Positions 1 to 8,971 of a stretch of 64,000 nucleotides of DNA are shown here, piece by piece (positions within the stretch are counted from its first letter, which is position 1; each line of letters opens with the position of its first letter). The DNA is taken from contig CAJUKZ010000002.1 of assembly GCA_910586995.1 (NCBI GenBank), forward strand, positions 413,682-477,681, read 5' to 3'. The position numbers and the translations under genes were made by a program. The notes beneath the pieces were generated by a model that was not told the origin of the DNA, searched no databases, and saw only the letters and a program-made list of their open reading frames with translations. Source of the DNA: an uncultured Muribaculaceae bacterium. Lineage in GTDB: Bacteria > Bacteroidota > Bacteroidia > Bacteroidales > Muribaculaceae.

Positions 1-583
1 AGTCTGCAGAACTTCCCATTTCCTCTATCGTGGATTTTATCTGACGGATGATCCTTCGGTTGCTGCGCTCTATGCGCAGTCCTATTATAAGGCCGATCAG
101 ACCTCCGATCAGACCACCTATGAGTCCTCCGCTCCCGTTTGTCGCCTCATCCTGATATATATCCGAGAAAAGCAGTATCAATACGGGTATTGCAAGGAGA
201 CGCCCGAACACGCGGAAACGCCGCATCATTATCTCCCGACGTCCGATCTCACATGTGGCCTGCAACACAGGCTGCGACAGATAGGACATGTCGGAAAGCC
301 TCCATGCCAGATAGCCATAACATCCGCACATGATAAGAAAAAACAATATATAGGCATATATCGTAGCCTCTCCGAGATGCATCACATGCACACATGGAAT
401 CAGCAATGCCGGAGCAATGGCACATGTTATCGCGCAGTAGAGCATACGCCTGTAAAGGCGCATGTTCAGTCCGGTTATGTTTGTATCACACAGCTTACGG
501 CGCAACCTGACATTTTCATCGCGCAATGCCTGAGTCTCTATATCGAGACTTTTCCATCGTTTCTGTAGTTCTTCTATATCCAT
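1..583 (-). CDS. Membrane protein of unknown function, 3' end cut off by the window edge
   Basis: Translating the minus strand from the ATG at 583 gives at least 194 residues with no stop before the window edge. It begins MDIEELQKRWKSL. The first 35 or so residues are charged and likely helical. Two hydrophobic spans follow (about residues 52-90), then a third around 126-138, then a glycine-rich stretch with GGLIGG repeated and a basic tail. It starts 22 bases after the ECF sigma gene on the same strand, so the two are probably co-transcribed. In Bacteroidales a small membrane protein directly behind an ECF sigma gene is often its antagonist, but no recognised anti-sigma domain is visible here. 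The anti-sigma role is inference. Confidence 0.7.
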   Translation of the reverse strand, partial: MDIEELQKRWKSLDIETQALRDENVRLRRKLCDTNITGLNMRLYRRMLYCAITCAIAPALLIPCVHVMHLGEATIYAYILFFLIMCGCYGYLAWRLSDMSYLSQPVLQATCEIGRREIMMRRFRVFGRLLAIPVLILLFSDIYQDEATNGSGGLIGGLIGGLIGLIIGLRIERSNRRIIRQIKSTIEEMGSSAD

Positions 584-605
584 CTCACATAATATTCTTC
601 TAAGG

Positions 606-1100
606 TTAACTGTTGCCCATCTCTACAAGACGGGCTTTGATCCTGTGTAGCCTCGATGCTACGTTCGGACGCGATAGTCCGGTGATCTCAGCTATTTCAT
701 CGTATGGTTTTTCATCAAGCCAAAGCATGATCAGCGCCTTATCAAGAGGATTAAGCGCTGATATCAGCCTGTACATTTCCCTGAGATTGCGTGCATGAGT
801 CTCATCGGTGGTCTCAAGTTCGGCTACAGATGAGATATCAAGCGACACGGCTCCCTCACTGTGCCGCTTCACTGAGCGGTGGAAAGAGACACAACTGTTC
901 AATGCCACTCGGTAGATCCATGTCGACAGTCGGCACTCGCCGCGAAATCGCAAAAATCCCTGCCACAGATTTATCATCACTTCCTGGCAGAGATCTTTAT
1001 ACGTGTCAGGATCCGGAGCATACATGTAGCACACCTTTGAGATCAGCGGACTATGTTCCGCCAATAGCTCCTTGAACTGTTGTTCGCGTGTGCCTGCCAT
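606..1100 (-). CDS. ECF-type RNA polymerase sigma factor
   Basis: A 164-residue protein with the two sigma-70 domains of extracytoplasmic-function factors. The sigma2 region shows DTYKDLCQEVMINLWQGF followed by LSTWIYRVALN. The sigma4 helix-turn-helix is near the C-terminus (YDEIAEITGLSRPNVASRL). It would direct RNA polymerase to a small regulon. The ATG at 1100 is preferred; an in-frame ATG at 1136 would add 12 residues and overlap the end of ligA. It lies 22 bases behind ligA and ahead of the partial membrane protein, so it may be read through from ligA. Its regulon and signal cannot be told from the sequence. Confidence 0.9.
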   Translation of the reverse strand: MAGTREQQFKELLAEHSPLISKVCYMYAPDPDTYKDLCQEVMINLWQGFLRFRGECRLSTWIYRVALNSCVSFHRSVKRHSEGAVSLDISSVAELETTDETHARNLREMYRLISALNPLDKALIMLWLDEKPYDEIAEITGLSRPNVASRLHRIKARLVEMGNS

Positions 1101-1122
1101 ATCAGATATTACTACCAGTTGT

Positions 1123-3129
1123 CTAATCTTTCGCAATCATGCCAAGGAATGTCTCCTCATCTATTACAGGAATGCCCAGCTTGCGCGCTTTCTCAAGTTT
1201 AGCCGGGCCCATGTTATCTCCGGCGAGCACAAAATCGGTTTTTCCTGATATAGAGCCTGAATTTTTACCTCCGTTGCGTTCTATTATCTGCTTGTACTCG
1301 TCGCGCGAATGACTGTTGAATGTGCCACTTATCACTATGACTTTCCCTGCAAGTGCATCGCCATCGGAAGTGGAATCCGCTTCGACGGCCATCTGAAGTC
1401 CGGCTTCACGCAGACGCTCCACTATCCTGCGATTGCGCTCATCAGAGAAATACTCCACGATACTTTCAGCAATGCGTGGTCCTACATCTTCTATTGCACA
1501 AAGCCTTTCGGCATCCATCGACATGAGTGTGTCAATATCGCCGCAAGCCGAAGCCACCTTCTTTGCAGTAGTCTCGCCCACATATGGAATTGAGAGAGCA
1601 TATACGACACGCCCGAAGGGGACAGCCTTTGAATCCTCGACACCCTTGATTATCCGCTCGGCGCTTTTACGCCCGAAACGGTCAAGAGTCTCGATGCGCG
1701 ATATGTCGAGGCTGTATATGTCGGCAATGTCGCTGATAATACCTTCGTCGTAAAGCACACGGGCCGTCTCCGCACCTATGCCATCAATATTCATCATACG
1801 CCTGCCCACAAAGTGTTCGATCCGGCCTACGATCTGCGGCGGACATCCGGAGTGATTTGGACATACCCATGCAGCTTCTCCCTCCACTCTTTGCAAAGGA
1901 GTGCCGCAGGCAGGACAATGTCCTACGAATTTCACCCTGTCTGCACCGGTTTGTCGTGCCTGAGTATCCACATCTACAATCTTGGGGATGATCTCCCCTC
2001 CTTTCTCCACATATAGCATGTCATGCTCATGAATGTCAAGAGCACGCATAATGTCGTCGTTATGCAGCGATGCGCGCTTTACGACAGTGCCCGACAGCAA
2101 CACCGGTTCAAGATTTGCCACAGGTGTTATGATACCCATACGACCTACCTCAAACGACACAAAACGCAGTGCGGTAAGCGCTCTCTCCGCAGCAAATTTA
2201 TATGCTACAGCCCAGCGCGGCGACTTTGCGGTGAAACCAAGATTCAACTGACTGCGCAGCGAGTCCACCTTGAATACAAGTCCATCGGTAGCTACCGGCA
2301 GTTCCTTTCGCGCCTTGTCCCAATGATTTATGAACGCGTCAACTTCGTCGATAGACCGAAGCCTTGTCATGGCATCACTGACCTTGAAGCCCCAGCAGCG
2401 TGCGGCCTGCATATTGTCGTAGTGCGTATCGGCAGGCAGATCCTCCCCCAGAAGATAATAGAAATATGCATCAAGTCCTCGCCTCGACACTTCGGACGGG
2501 TCTTGAGTCTTCAGTGTTCCTGACGCCGCATTGCGCGGATTTGCGAACAGTGGCTCACCATTTACCTCACGCTCGGCATTAAGCCTGTCGAATTCTTTCC
2601 AAGGCAGGACAATCTCACCGCGTATCTCAAAAGTCTCAGGCCATCCTGAACCTTGCAGAACCATAGGTATCGAACGTATAGCTTTTATGTTTGCCGTCAC
2701 GTCGTCGCCTTTCTCTCCGTCGCCGCGTGTCACGGCCCGGACCATCCTGCCATGCTCGTAAATGATGGAAATACTTGTACCGTCAAACTTCATTTCCCCT
2801 ACAAGCACAGGTTCTGTACCGAGTGCAGATTGGGTACGTTTCACCCATTCATCCACCTCATCTACCGAATATGTATTACCCAACGAGAGCATGGGATATA
2901 TGTGTCTGACCTGCACGAATCCTTTGGTAAGGTCACTTCCTACACGGTGAGTCGGCGACAGAGGATCGTCAAGTTCAGGATTCTCCCGCTCCAGTGTATC
3001 AAGTTCAGCCATAAGATAGTCAAACTCCCTGTCGGAGACAGTAGGTGAATTAAGTACATAGTACTCGTGATTATATTTATTAAGCATCTCTCGCAACTGC
3101 GCGATCCGCTCTACCGGTTGCATATCCAT
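1123..3129 (-). CDS. ligA: NAD-dependent DNA ligase LigA
   Basis: A 668-residue protein of the normal LigA length. It seals nicks in duplex DNA during replication and repair, using NAD+ as adenylate donor. The adenylation lysine is K114 in the motif MKFDG. The domain order is Ia/adenylation, OB fold, a Cys4 zinc finger around residues 404-430 (CPACGTPL and CPNHSGCPP), helix-hairpin-helix repeats (EDVGPRIAESI) and a C-terminal BRCT domain (GKVIVISGTFN). Two in-frame ATGs lie at 3129 and 3123; the first is used. A Bacteroidetes -7 box lies just upstream. Essential housekeeping gene with nothing unusual. Confidence 0.98.
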   Translation of the reverse strand: MDMQPVERIAQLREMLNKYNHEYYVLNSPTVSDREFDYLMAELDTLERENPELDDPLSPTHRVGSDLTKGFVQVRHIYPMLSLGNTYSVDEVDEWVKRTQSALGTEPVLVGEMKFDGTSISIIYEHGRMVRAVTRGDGEKGDDVTANIKAIRSIPMVLQGSGWPETFEIRGEIVLPWKEFDRLNAEREVNGEPLFANPRNAASGTLKTQDPSEVSRRGLDAYFYYLLGEDLPADTHYDNMQAARCWGFKVSDAMTRLRSIDEVDAFINHWDKARKELPVATDGLVFKVDSLRSQLNLGFTAKSPRWAVAYKFAAERALTALRFVSFEVGRMGIITPVANLEPVLLSGTVVKRASLHNDDIMRALDIHEHDMLYVEKGGEIIPKIVDVDTQARQTGADRVKFVGHCPACGTPLQRVEGEAAWVCPNHSGCPPQIVGRIEHFVGRRMMNIDGIGAETARVLYDEGIISDIADIYSLDISRIETLDRFGRKSAERIIKGVEDSKAVPFGRVVYALSIPYVGETTAKKVASACGDIDTLMSMDAERLCAIEDVGPRIAESIVEYFSDERNRRIVERLREAGLQMAVEADSTSDGDALAGKVIVISGTFNSHSRDEYKQIIERNGGKNSGSISGKTDFVLAGDNMGPAKLEKARKLGIPVIDEETFLGMIAKD

Positions 3130-3156
3130 TTTGCTACATTAAACAGTATATACATG

Positions 3157-3164
3157 CAAATTTA
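3157..3164 (-). promoter_or_regulatory. Promoter -7 box of ligA
   Basis: On the minus strand this reads TAAATTTG, matching the Bacteroidetes -7 consensus TAnnTTTG, 28 bases before the ligA start. No clear -33 box was picked out. Confidence 0.6.
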
Positions 3165-3208
3165 ATCATTTTTACCCGATGGCAGCAACCATTATCCACA
3201 AAAAACAA

Positions 3209-4015
3209 TCATGTATGCTGTCTGAGTTGCCAGAATGCTACGGCTGACGCTGCGGCTACGTTCAGCGAGTCAACGTTATGGCTCATAGGTATCCGCGCCA
3301 CATAGTCGGCAGACTCGATCACGTTGCGTGCCAGTCCATCACCCTCTGTCCCCATGATCAGAGCCAGCTGGGGTTCAGAGCACAGCACCGGATCGTCGAT
3401 AGAAACAGAATCATCCGTCAATGCCAATGCAACAGTCTTGAATCCTAAAGTCCCAAGCCACTGTACCGGTCTGTCGAGCCATGTCCACGGCATGAGGAAT
3501 ACAGATCCCATAGACACACGCACGGCACGTCTGTTGAGCGGATCACAACTCGTGGGAGTCAGCAATACTGCGTCAATACCCAGGGCCGCAGCCGAACGGA
3601 AGATCGCGCCGATATTGGTAGTATCTGTCACTGAATCAATCACAACCACACGCGATGCACCTCTGCACACTTCTTCAGGAGAAGGCAATCTGCGCCTGCG
3701 CATGGCGCACAGAACCCCGCGCGTAAGTGTATATCCGGTAAGGCCGGCAAGCAACTCCCTGTCGCCGGTATAAACGGGAATATCATCTCCTATCCTCTCC
3801 ATAATGTCCGCAGCATCGCCTGTGATATGTTTCGGCTCGCATAGCATGGCCACAGGCTCGTAGCCGGAATCCAAGGCTACTCGTATGACTTTAGGACTCT
3901 CGGCTATGAATAGCCCTTTCTCAGGCTCGAGTACATTACGAAGACGGGCCTCGGTGAGCCTGCTGAAAATATCTACCCCGGGATAGTCGAGGCTGTCTAT
4001 CTTATGGACTGTCAT
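3209..4015 (-). CDS. TrmH/SpoU family RNA 2'-O-methyltransferase
   Basis: A 268-residue protein with an N-terminal substrate-binding region and a C-terminal SPOUT (trefoil-knot) methyltransferase domain. Family motifs are visible: TNIGAIFRSAAALG (motif 1), LALIMGTEGDGL (motif 2) and IPMSHNVDSLNVAAASAV (motif 3, which forms the S-adenosylmethionine knot). Such enzymes methylate a ribose 2'-OH in rRNA or tRNA. Which nucleotide is modified cannot be told from the sequence. The gene stands alone, behind its own -7 box at 4051-4058 and divergent from the metal efflux operon. Confidence 0.93.
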   Translation of the reverse strand: MTVHKIDSLDYPGVDIFSRLTEARLRNVLEPEKGLFIAESPKVIRVALDSGYEPVAMLCEPKHITGDAADIMERIGDDIPVYTGDRELLAGLTGYTLTRGVLCAMRRRRLPSPEEVCRGASRVVVIDSVTDTTNIGAIFRSAAALGIDAVLLTPTSCDPLNRRAVRVSMGSVFLMPWTWLDRPVQWLGTLGFKTVALALTDDSVSIDDPVLCSEPQLALIMGTEGDGLARNVIESADYVARIPMSHNVDSLNVAAASAVAFWQLRQHT

Positions 4016-4050
4016 GTTTTATAAAACGTATGTGTCTTTGAATTCAATTG

Positions 4051-4058
4051 CAAAGATA
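4051..4058 (-). promoter_or_regulatory. Promoter -7 box of the TrmH/SpoU methyltransferase gene
   Basis: Minus-strand TATCTTTG matches TAnnTTTG, 36 bases before the ATG at 4015. It lies in the 150-base divergent spacer shared with the metal efflux operon. Confidence 0.6.
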
Positions 4059-4097
4059 ACCTTATCATGCCAAACCGCGGAATTTCACTCTCCTTTT

Positions 4098-4159
4098 TTG
4101 CAACCGGTTTGCAAATAAACTGATGCACTTGCAAATATCGCCGTGGTTAGTTAACTTTG
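4098..4159 (+). promoter_or_regulatory. Promoter and candidate operator of the metal efflux operon
   Basis: TAACTTTG at 4152-4159 is the -7 box and TTG at 4129-4131 is a -33 box 20 bases upstream. The self-complementary hexamer TTGCAA occurs at 4098-4103, 4109-4114 and 4129-4134. The starts are 11 and 20 bases apart, close to one and two helical turns, and the last copy covers the -33 box. This phasing suggests binding sites for a regulator on one face of the DNA. The regulator is not encoded next to it. The promoter is well supported; the operator role is inference. Confidence 0.6.
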
Positions 4160-4166
4160 CATCAAG

Positions 4167-4625
4167 ATGAAGACTAACGGACACATAGCCTCAAATTGCC
4201 TGCGTGGAATGCTGCGATGGCTCGCCATGCCGCTGGCCATATTTGTGTTCCTTGCATCGTGCATGCTACAGGTGCATCACCACAGCAAGGACGGCCGTGT
4301 ATGTGTCTGCGCCATAGAGATTCACGGGAATTGCCATGACGCATACCCGGATAAATCGGACGATTGCGATGGTAAATGCAGTCATCACACTGAAGGCACA
4401 TCACAATGTCCGCAGATCAGTGTATGGGAGCAGTCATCGTCCTCAGCAGGCAGTCATATTTTATCGCCGTCATCATTGGCAATATTGCCGTTTTTCAGCT
4501 ATAATTATGCCTTATATCTTCCGGAGGATGGATTCATCATGTTTCCTCCATACTCCGGTATACCTATACGTCCGGAAATCACGCATCTGCAATTACGTGC
4601 GCCACCGGTAGCGCCTACTGTCTGA
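4167..4625 (+). CDS. Small Cys/His-rich lipoprotein at the head of the metal efflux operon
   Basis: A 152-residue protein. A basic start is followed by a hydrophobic segment (about residues 14-33) ending in FLASC, a canonical lipobox. The mature part opens with a metal-ligand-rich stretch (LQVHHHSKDGRVCVCAIEIH, then CHDAY, CDGKCSHH) and ends in a proline-rich tail. It resembles small proteins found next to RND metal exporters in Bacteroidetes (possibly the DUF6769 group; this assignment is from memory). The likely role is metal capture or hand-over in the periplasm. It is the first gene after the operon promoter and 89 bases before the adaptor gene. Confidence 0.75.
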   Translation: MKTNGHIASNCLRGMLRWLAMPLAIFVFLASCMLQVHHHSKDGRVCVCAIEIHGNCHDAYPDKSDDCDGKCSHHTEGTSQCPQISVWEQSSSSAGSHILSPSSLAILPFFSYNYALYLPEDGFIMFPPYSGIPIRPEITHLQLRAPPVAPTV

Positions 4626-4654
4626 ATCCGCATCACAGACCTCTTGCAGACTTC

Positions 4655-4671
4655 TGTGCGCTAAGCGCACA
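4655..4671 (+). other. Intercistronic hairpin without T-run
   Basis: TGTGCGC, a TAA loop and GCGCACA form a perfect 7-bp stem in the 89-base gap between the lipoprotein and adaptor genes. No T-run follows, so it is not a classical terminator. It may protect or process the mRNA, or slow transcription between the two genes. Confidence 0.4.
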
Positions 4672-4714
4672 CCTATACTCCGACACGTATAACCAAAAAC
4701 CACACATTCTATAT

Positions 4715-5872
4715 ATGAAATTTCTAAGCAGCATCATGTTGCCGGCGGCAATATGCATGAGTCTCACCGCATGTTCAGGTCATAACCATGATGAACACGG
4801 ACACGGCGTAGAAACTGCCGAACTCAGCAAGGAAGAAGACCACGACCACGAAATAGACGAGATAATTGTAAAACCTGAAACGGCCACACGCTTCGGTATC
4901 GAGACTGATACAGTAACGTCATCGGCCGGGCTACGCACCATAAAGGTCACTGGACAGATCATCACAGAGGCTGATCAGTCGGCTGTGATATCAGCGCCGA
5001 CATCCGGTATTGTGCATTTCCGTAAAGGTATAAGCGAAGGCAAGAATGTAGCCTCCGGAACCGGTATAGCATCAATATCTGCCCAGGGCATAAGCGGTGG
5101 AGACAGCAACAAGGCGGCAAAGGCCAGGCTTGATGCTGCCAGACGTGAGATGGAGCGCATAACTCCGCTTCATGATGAAGGCATAGTAAGTACGCGCGAC
5201 TTCAACGCGGCCAAAAGAGCTTACGAGGAGGCTCGAGCCGAATATTCGCAGGCTGCCGACAACGGTACAGCCATCTCTCCTATCAGCGGTACTATAACAT
5301 CTGTTCTTGTGGCTAATGGCCAGTATGTTAACGCCGGCGATGGCATTGCCACTGTATCGGCCAATTCAGGTCTGATCCTGCGCGCCGACCTGCCGGAGAA
5401 ATACTACAGTCTCCTCGCCGACATATATGACGCAAACGTACAGTTGCCATATTCCGACGGTATCATAACACTAAGCGAGATTGGCGGAAAACGTATGACA
5501 ACTCCGGCTGCGGCCTCGGCAAACCGCCCGGGATATATACCGGTAGTGTTTTCCTTCAACAACAAATCAGGATCAACCATTGCCGGAACTTCGGCTGAAG
5601 TATACCTGAAAATAAGCGGTGTCCGGGATTCAGTATGCATTACGATCCCGACTTCGGCTCTGAGCGAGCAGCAGGGCAACTTCTTTGTCTATGTGAAGAC
5701 AGGAGACCACAGCTACCGCAAAACGCTTGTAGGGACAGACGGCTCGGACGGCAAGAATGTGAACATACGGTCAGGCCTGAATCAAGGAGACCGGATCGTA
5801 GTAAAAGGCACATCTGTAGTACGTATGGCTGAGACTTCAGGGATCGTGCCAGAGGGACATCACCATCACTAA
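4715..5872 (+). CDS. RND efflux periplasmic adaptor subunit, CusB/CzcB type
   Basis: A 385-residue lipoprotein (signal ending LTAC) that bridges inner-membrane pump and outer-membrane channel. Both ends are histidine-rich: HNHDEHGHG and DHDHE after the signal, and GHHHH at the C-terminus, pointing to a divalent metal such as Zn, Co, Ni, Cd or Cu. The middle has a biotinyl-lipoyl-like half (SAPTSGIVHF), an alpha-hairpin (about residues 128-165) and the second lipoyl half (ISPISGTITSVLVANGQYV). The barrel and membrane-proximal domains follow. It is 12 bases ahead of the pump gene. The metal cannot be assigned from the sequence. Confidence 0.93.
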   Translation: MKFLSSIMLPAAICMSLTACSGHNHDEHGHGVETAELSKEEDHDHEIDEIIVKPETATRFGIETDTVTSSAGLRTIKVTGQIITEADQSAVISAPTSGIVHFRKGISEGKNVASGTGIASISAQGISGGDSNKAAKARLDAARREMERITPLHDEGIVSTRDFNAAKRAYEEARAEYSQAADNGTAISPISGTITSVLVANGQYVNAGDGIATVSANSGLILRADLPEKYYSLLADIYDANVQLPYSDGIITLSEIGGKRMTTPAAASANRPGYIPVVFSFNNKSGSTIAGTSAEVYLKISGVRDSVCITIPTSALSEQQGNFFVYVKTGDHSYRKTLVGTDGSDGKNVNIRSGLNQGDRIVVKGTSVVRMAETSGIVPEGHHHH

Positions 5873-5884
5873 CACCCGACCGAC

Positions 5885-8800
5885 ATGCTTAACAAAATAA
5901 TAGATTTCTCGCTGCGCAACAGGCTGACTGTAATAGTTGTAGCCATCGTTCTGCTGACAGCAGGAGCAATCACGCTCGTGCGCACCGAGGTAGATATATT
6001 TCCAGATCTGAATGCCCCCACAGTTGTAGTCATGACAGAAGCGCCCGGCATGGCTGCTGAAGATGTGGAGCAGCTTGTGTCATATCCAATAGAAACCGCT
6101 GTCAATGGATCGACTGGCGTACGGCGCGTGCGCTCCTCATCATCTACAGGCTTCTCTGTAGTCTGGGTTGAATTCGACTGGGATACGGATGTTTATCTTG
6201 CCAGACAGATAGTTTCGGAACGTCTTTCGGAAGTCGCCGGCCAGATGCCGTCGGGTGTAGGCACACCCACATTAGGTCCTCAATCGTCGATTCTTGGCGA
6301 AATAATGATCATAGGACTTACGGCAGACACCACATCCATGCTCGACCTGCGCACACTTGCCGACCGTACCATCCGTCCAAGGCTCAAATCAATACCCGGA
6401 GTGTCGCAGGTTTCTGTCATAGGTGGAGACATCAAAGAGTATCAGATTCATCTATCGCCTGAGAAAATGAAGCAATTCGGAATCTCTCTGGCACAAGTCG
6501 AGTCTGCTCTTGAAGGGATGAACAGCAACGCATCCGGCGGTGTATTCTATCAATACGGAAATGAATACATAATCAAGGGCGACATCAACACCCCGGATCC
6601 GGCCATGATCGGCAAAGCTGTCATAGTCTCGGATAAAAATGCCACTGTATTGGTAGAGGACATCGCTACGGTAGACATCGGCGGCAAGCTGCCGCATATA
6701 GGCACTGCATCAGTAGAGACCGTACCGGCCGTGATAATGACTGTGACAAAGCAACCCGGCGCAGGCACAATACAACTGACTGATGCTATAGAAGACGAAC
6801 TCGCCGGACTTAGCCCCACCCTGCCATCCGATGTGAAGATCTCCACCGACATCTTCCGCCAGAGCGACTTCATATCCTCGTCCATATCAAACCTTCAGGA
6901 ATCGCTGCTCGAAGGCGCGGTATTCGTAATCATCGTCTTGTTCTTCTTCCTTATGAATCTGCGCACCACGCTTATCTCACTGGTAGCACTGCCGATTTCG
7001 GTAATAATCGCCGTGCTGGTGCTGCACTTCATGGGATATACAGTGAATACCATGAGTCTCGGAGGCATAGCCATTGCCATCGGATCATTGGTCGACGATG
7101 CTATCGTCGATGTGGAGAACGTATTCAAGCGCTTGAAAGAAAACCACGCATTGCCGGAGACTGAACGTCAGAGTGTGATCCGTGTAGTGTTCCATGCGTC
7201 AGCCGAAGTGCGCATGCCAATATTCAATTCATCGCTAATCATCATAGCGTCATTCCTGCCGCTGTTCTTTCTTTCCGGTATAGAGGGGCGAATGCTCATA
7301 CCATTGGGCGTATCGTTCATCGTGGCACTCATAGCATCTACAATCGTTGCGCTTACTGTGACACCGGTACTTTGCTCCTTTCTGCTCGGATCGCCTAAAG
7401 CCACGGCATCGCTCGAGCGGCAACCACGCGCGGCAGAAGTACTGCGTAAAGCCTACTCACGCGCGCTCAACAGTGCACTGAAACACAAGAAAGCTCTGCT
7501 TGTCGGAACCGGCATTGCCTTCATAGGAGCTATTGCCACTATGTTCACCCTCGGCCGCAGCTTCCTTCCCGGATTCAACGAAGGATCGTTCACCATCAAT
7601 ATCAGCACCCTGCCGGGCATATCACTTGCCGAAAGTGATGCTATCGGACGAGAGGCCGAACGCATAATCATGGAGACTCCGGAGGTGCTCACAGTGGCCA
7701 GGAAAACAGGCCGTGCCGAACTCGACGAACATTCGCTCGGAGTGAATACATCTGAGATAGAAGCTCCCTACAGGCTCGACAAAGGACGCACACGTGCCGA
7801 GGTGACAGCCGAACTGCGCAGTAAACTTGCCCAGATACCCGGTGCTGCCATCGAGATCGGACAACCAATAAGCCACCGTATTGATGCAATGCTTTCAGGC
7901 ACAGAGGCTCAGATTGCAGTAAAACTTTTCGGCGATGACCTCAACAGACTCTACGCCATAGGTTCCCAGATCAAGAAAGCCGTAGAAAGCACTCCCGGAG
8001 CTACAGATGTCAACATAGAGCAACAGGTAGAACGCCCGCAACTTGACATCCGGCCCAGACGCGATATGCTTGCCCGGTATGGCATCACCATGTCGGAATT
8101 CAACAGCTTCATCTCCACTGCCTTGGGAGGTAAAGTAATATCGGAGGTCTATGAGGACGGTCTGCCTTACGACATCTCGCTGCGACTCGACGACAGCAGC
8201 CGCGACTCAATGGAGGCAATTGCCGATATGCTGGTAGACTCCAACGAGGGCAAGATACCACTGAGCTACGTGGCCGAAATTGTATCAGCCTCAGGTCCGA
8301 ACACCATCAACAGGGAGAATGTAAAACGCCGCATCGTAATCTCTGCAAATCTCTCGGATGGAGATCTCAGAAGCGCTGTGAACTCCATAAAGAAGAATAT
8401 CGAGAGCCAGATAGACATGCCTGAGGGATATTTTGTGACCTACGGTGGTCAGTTTGAAAGTGAAGCCGAGGCCTCCCGGACACTCATCTGGGCTACACTT
8501 GGCGCACTTCTGATCATTCTGATGTTGCTTTACCAAGAGTTCAAAAACATGAGTCAGGCATTCATAATACTGATCAACATGCCATTGGCTATGATCGGAG
8601 GTATATTTATACTGAAACTGACATCAGGCGAAGTCAATATCCCCGCGATCATAGGTTTCATATCGCTGCTCGGTATCACTACACGCAACGGAATGCTGCT
8701 GATATCGCGATACAACCATCTTGAAAAAGAAGGTACTGCACTTGACGAACGTATACGCCGAGGATCGTCGGACCGTCTGCTGCCGATTGTCATGACAGCT

Positions 8801-8971
8801 CTTACATCAGCCCTCGCGCTGATCCCTCTGGCCCTGCGCGGTTCTGAGCCAGGTAATGAGATACAGTCGCCTATGGCAATCGTGATACTTGGCGGACTCA
8901 TATCATCGACTGTGCTGAATGTGTTCGTTGTACCCGTTTTATATCAATTATCCAAGACCAGAAATAAATGA
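5885..8971 (+). CDS. RND efflux pump, heavy-metal (CzcA/CusA) family
   Basis: A 1028-residue inner-membrane proton/metal antiporter, full length for the family. TM1 is at residues 10-30 (LTVIVVAIVLLTAGAITLV). The first large periplasmic loop contains the porter subdomains. The TM4 proton-relay region reads AIGSLVDDAIVDVENVFKRL, with the acidic residues typical of HME-type pumps. A second periplasmic loop begins near residue 545 (TLGRSFLPGFNEGSF), and a last block of membrane helices follows from about residue 860. The stop overlaps the start of the channel gene by 4 bases (ATGA), implying translational coupling. Two-component or metalloregulator genes are absent from the operon. Confidence 0.95.
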   Translation: MLNKIIDFSLRNRLTVIVVAIVLLTAGAITLVRTEVDIFPDLNAPTVVVMTEAPGMAAEDVEQLVSYPIETAVNGSTGVRRVRSSSSTGFSVVWVEFDWDTDVYLARQIVSERLSEVAGQMPSGVGTPTLGPQSSILGEIMIIGLTADTTSMLDLRTLADRTIRPRLKSIPGVSQVSVIGGDIKEYQIHLSPEKMKQFGISLAQVESALEGMNSNASGGVFYQYGNEYIIKGDINTPDPAMIGKAVIVSDKNATVLVEDIATVDIGGKLPHIGTASVETVPAVIMTVTKQPGAGTIQLTDAIEDELAGLSPTLPSDVKISTDIFRQSDFISSSISNLQESLLEGAVFVIIVLFFFLMNLRTTLISLVALPISVIIAVLVLHFMGYTVNTMSLGGIAIAIGSLVDDAIVDVENVFKRLKENHALPETERQSVIRVVFHASAEVRMPIFNSSLIIIASFLPLFFLSGIEGRMLIPLGVSFIVALIASTIVALTVTPVLCSFLLGSPKATASLERQPRAAEVLRKAYSRALNSALKHKKALLVGTGIAFIGAIATMFTLGRSFLPGFNEGSFTINISTLPGISLAESDAIGREAERIIMETPEVLTVARKTGRAELDEHSLGVNTSEIEAPYRLDKGRTRAEVTAELRSKLAQIPGAAIEIGQPISHRIDAMLSGTEAQIAVKLFGDDLNRLYAIGSQIKKAVESTPGATDVNIEQQVERPQLDIRPRRDMLARYGITMSEFNSFISTALGGKVISEVYEDGLPYDISLRLDDSSRDSMEAIADMLVDSNEGKIPLSYVAEIVSASGPNTINRENVKRRIVISANLSDGDLRSAVNSIKKNIESQIDMPEGYFVTYGGQFESEAEASRTLIWATLGALLIILMLLYQEFKNMSQAFIILINMPLAMIGGIFILKLTSGEVNIPAIIGFISLLGITTRNGMLLISRYNHLEKEGTALDERIRRGSSDRLLPIVMTALTSALALIPLALRGSEPGNEIQSPMAIVILGGLISSTVLNVFVVPVLYQLSKTRNK

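Noticed and set aside
2023..2523. A 166-codon open frame on the plus strand inside ligA
   Set aside because: Shadow of the ligA coding strand; the protein has no coherent pattern.
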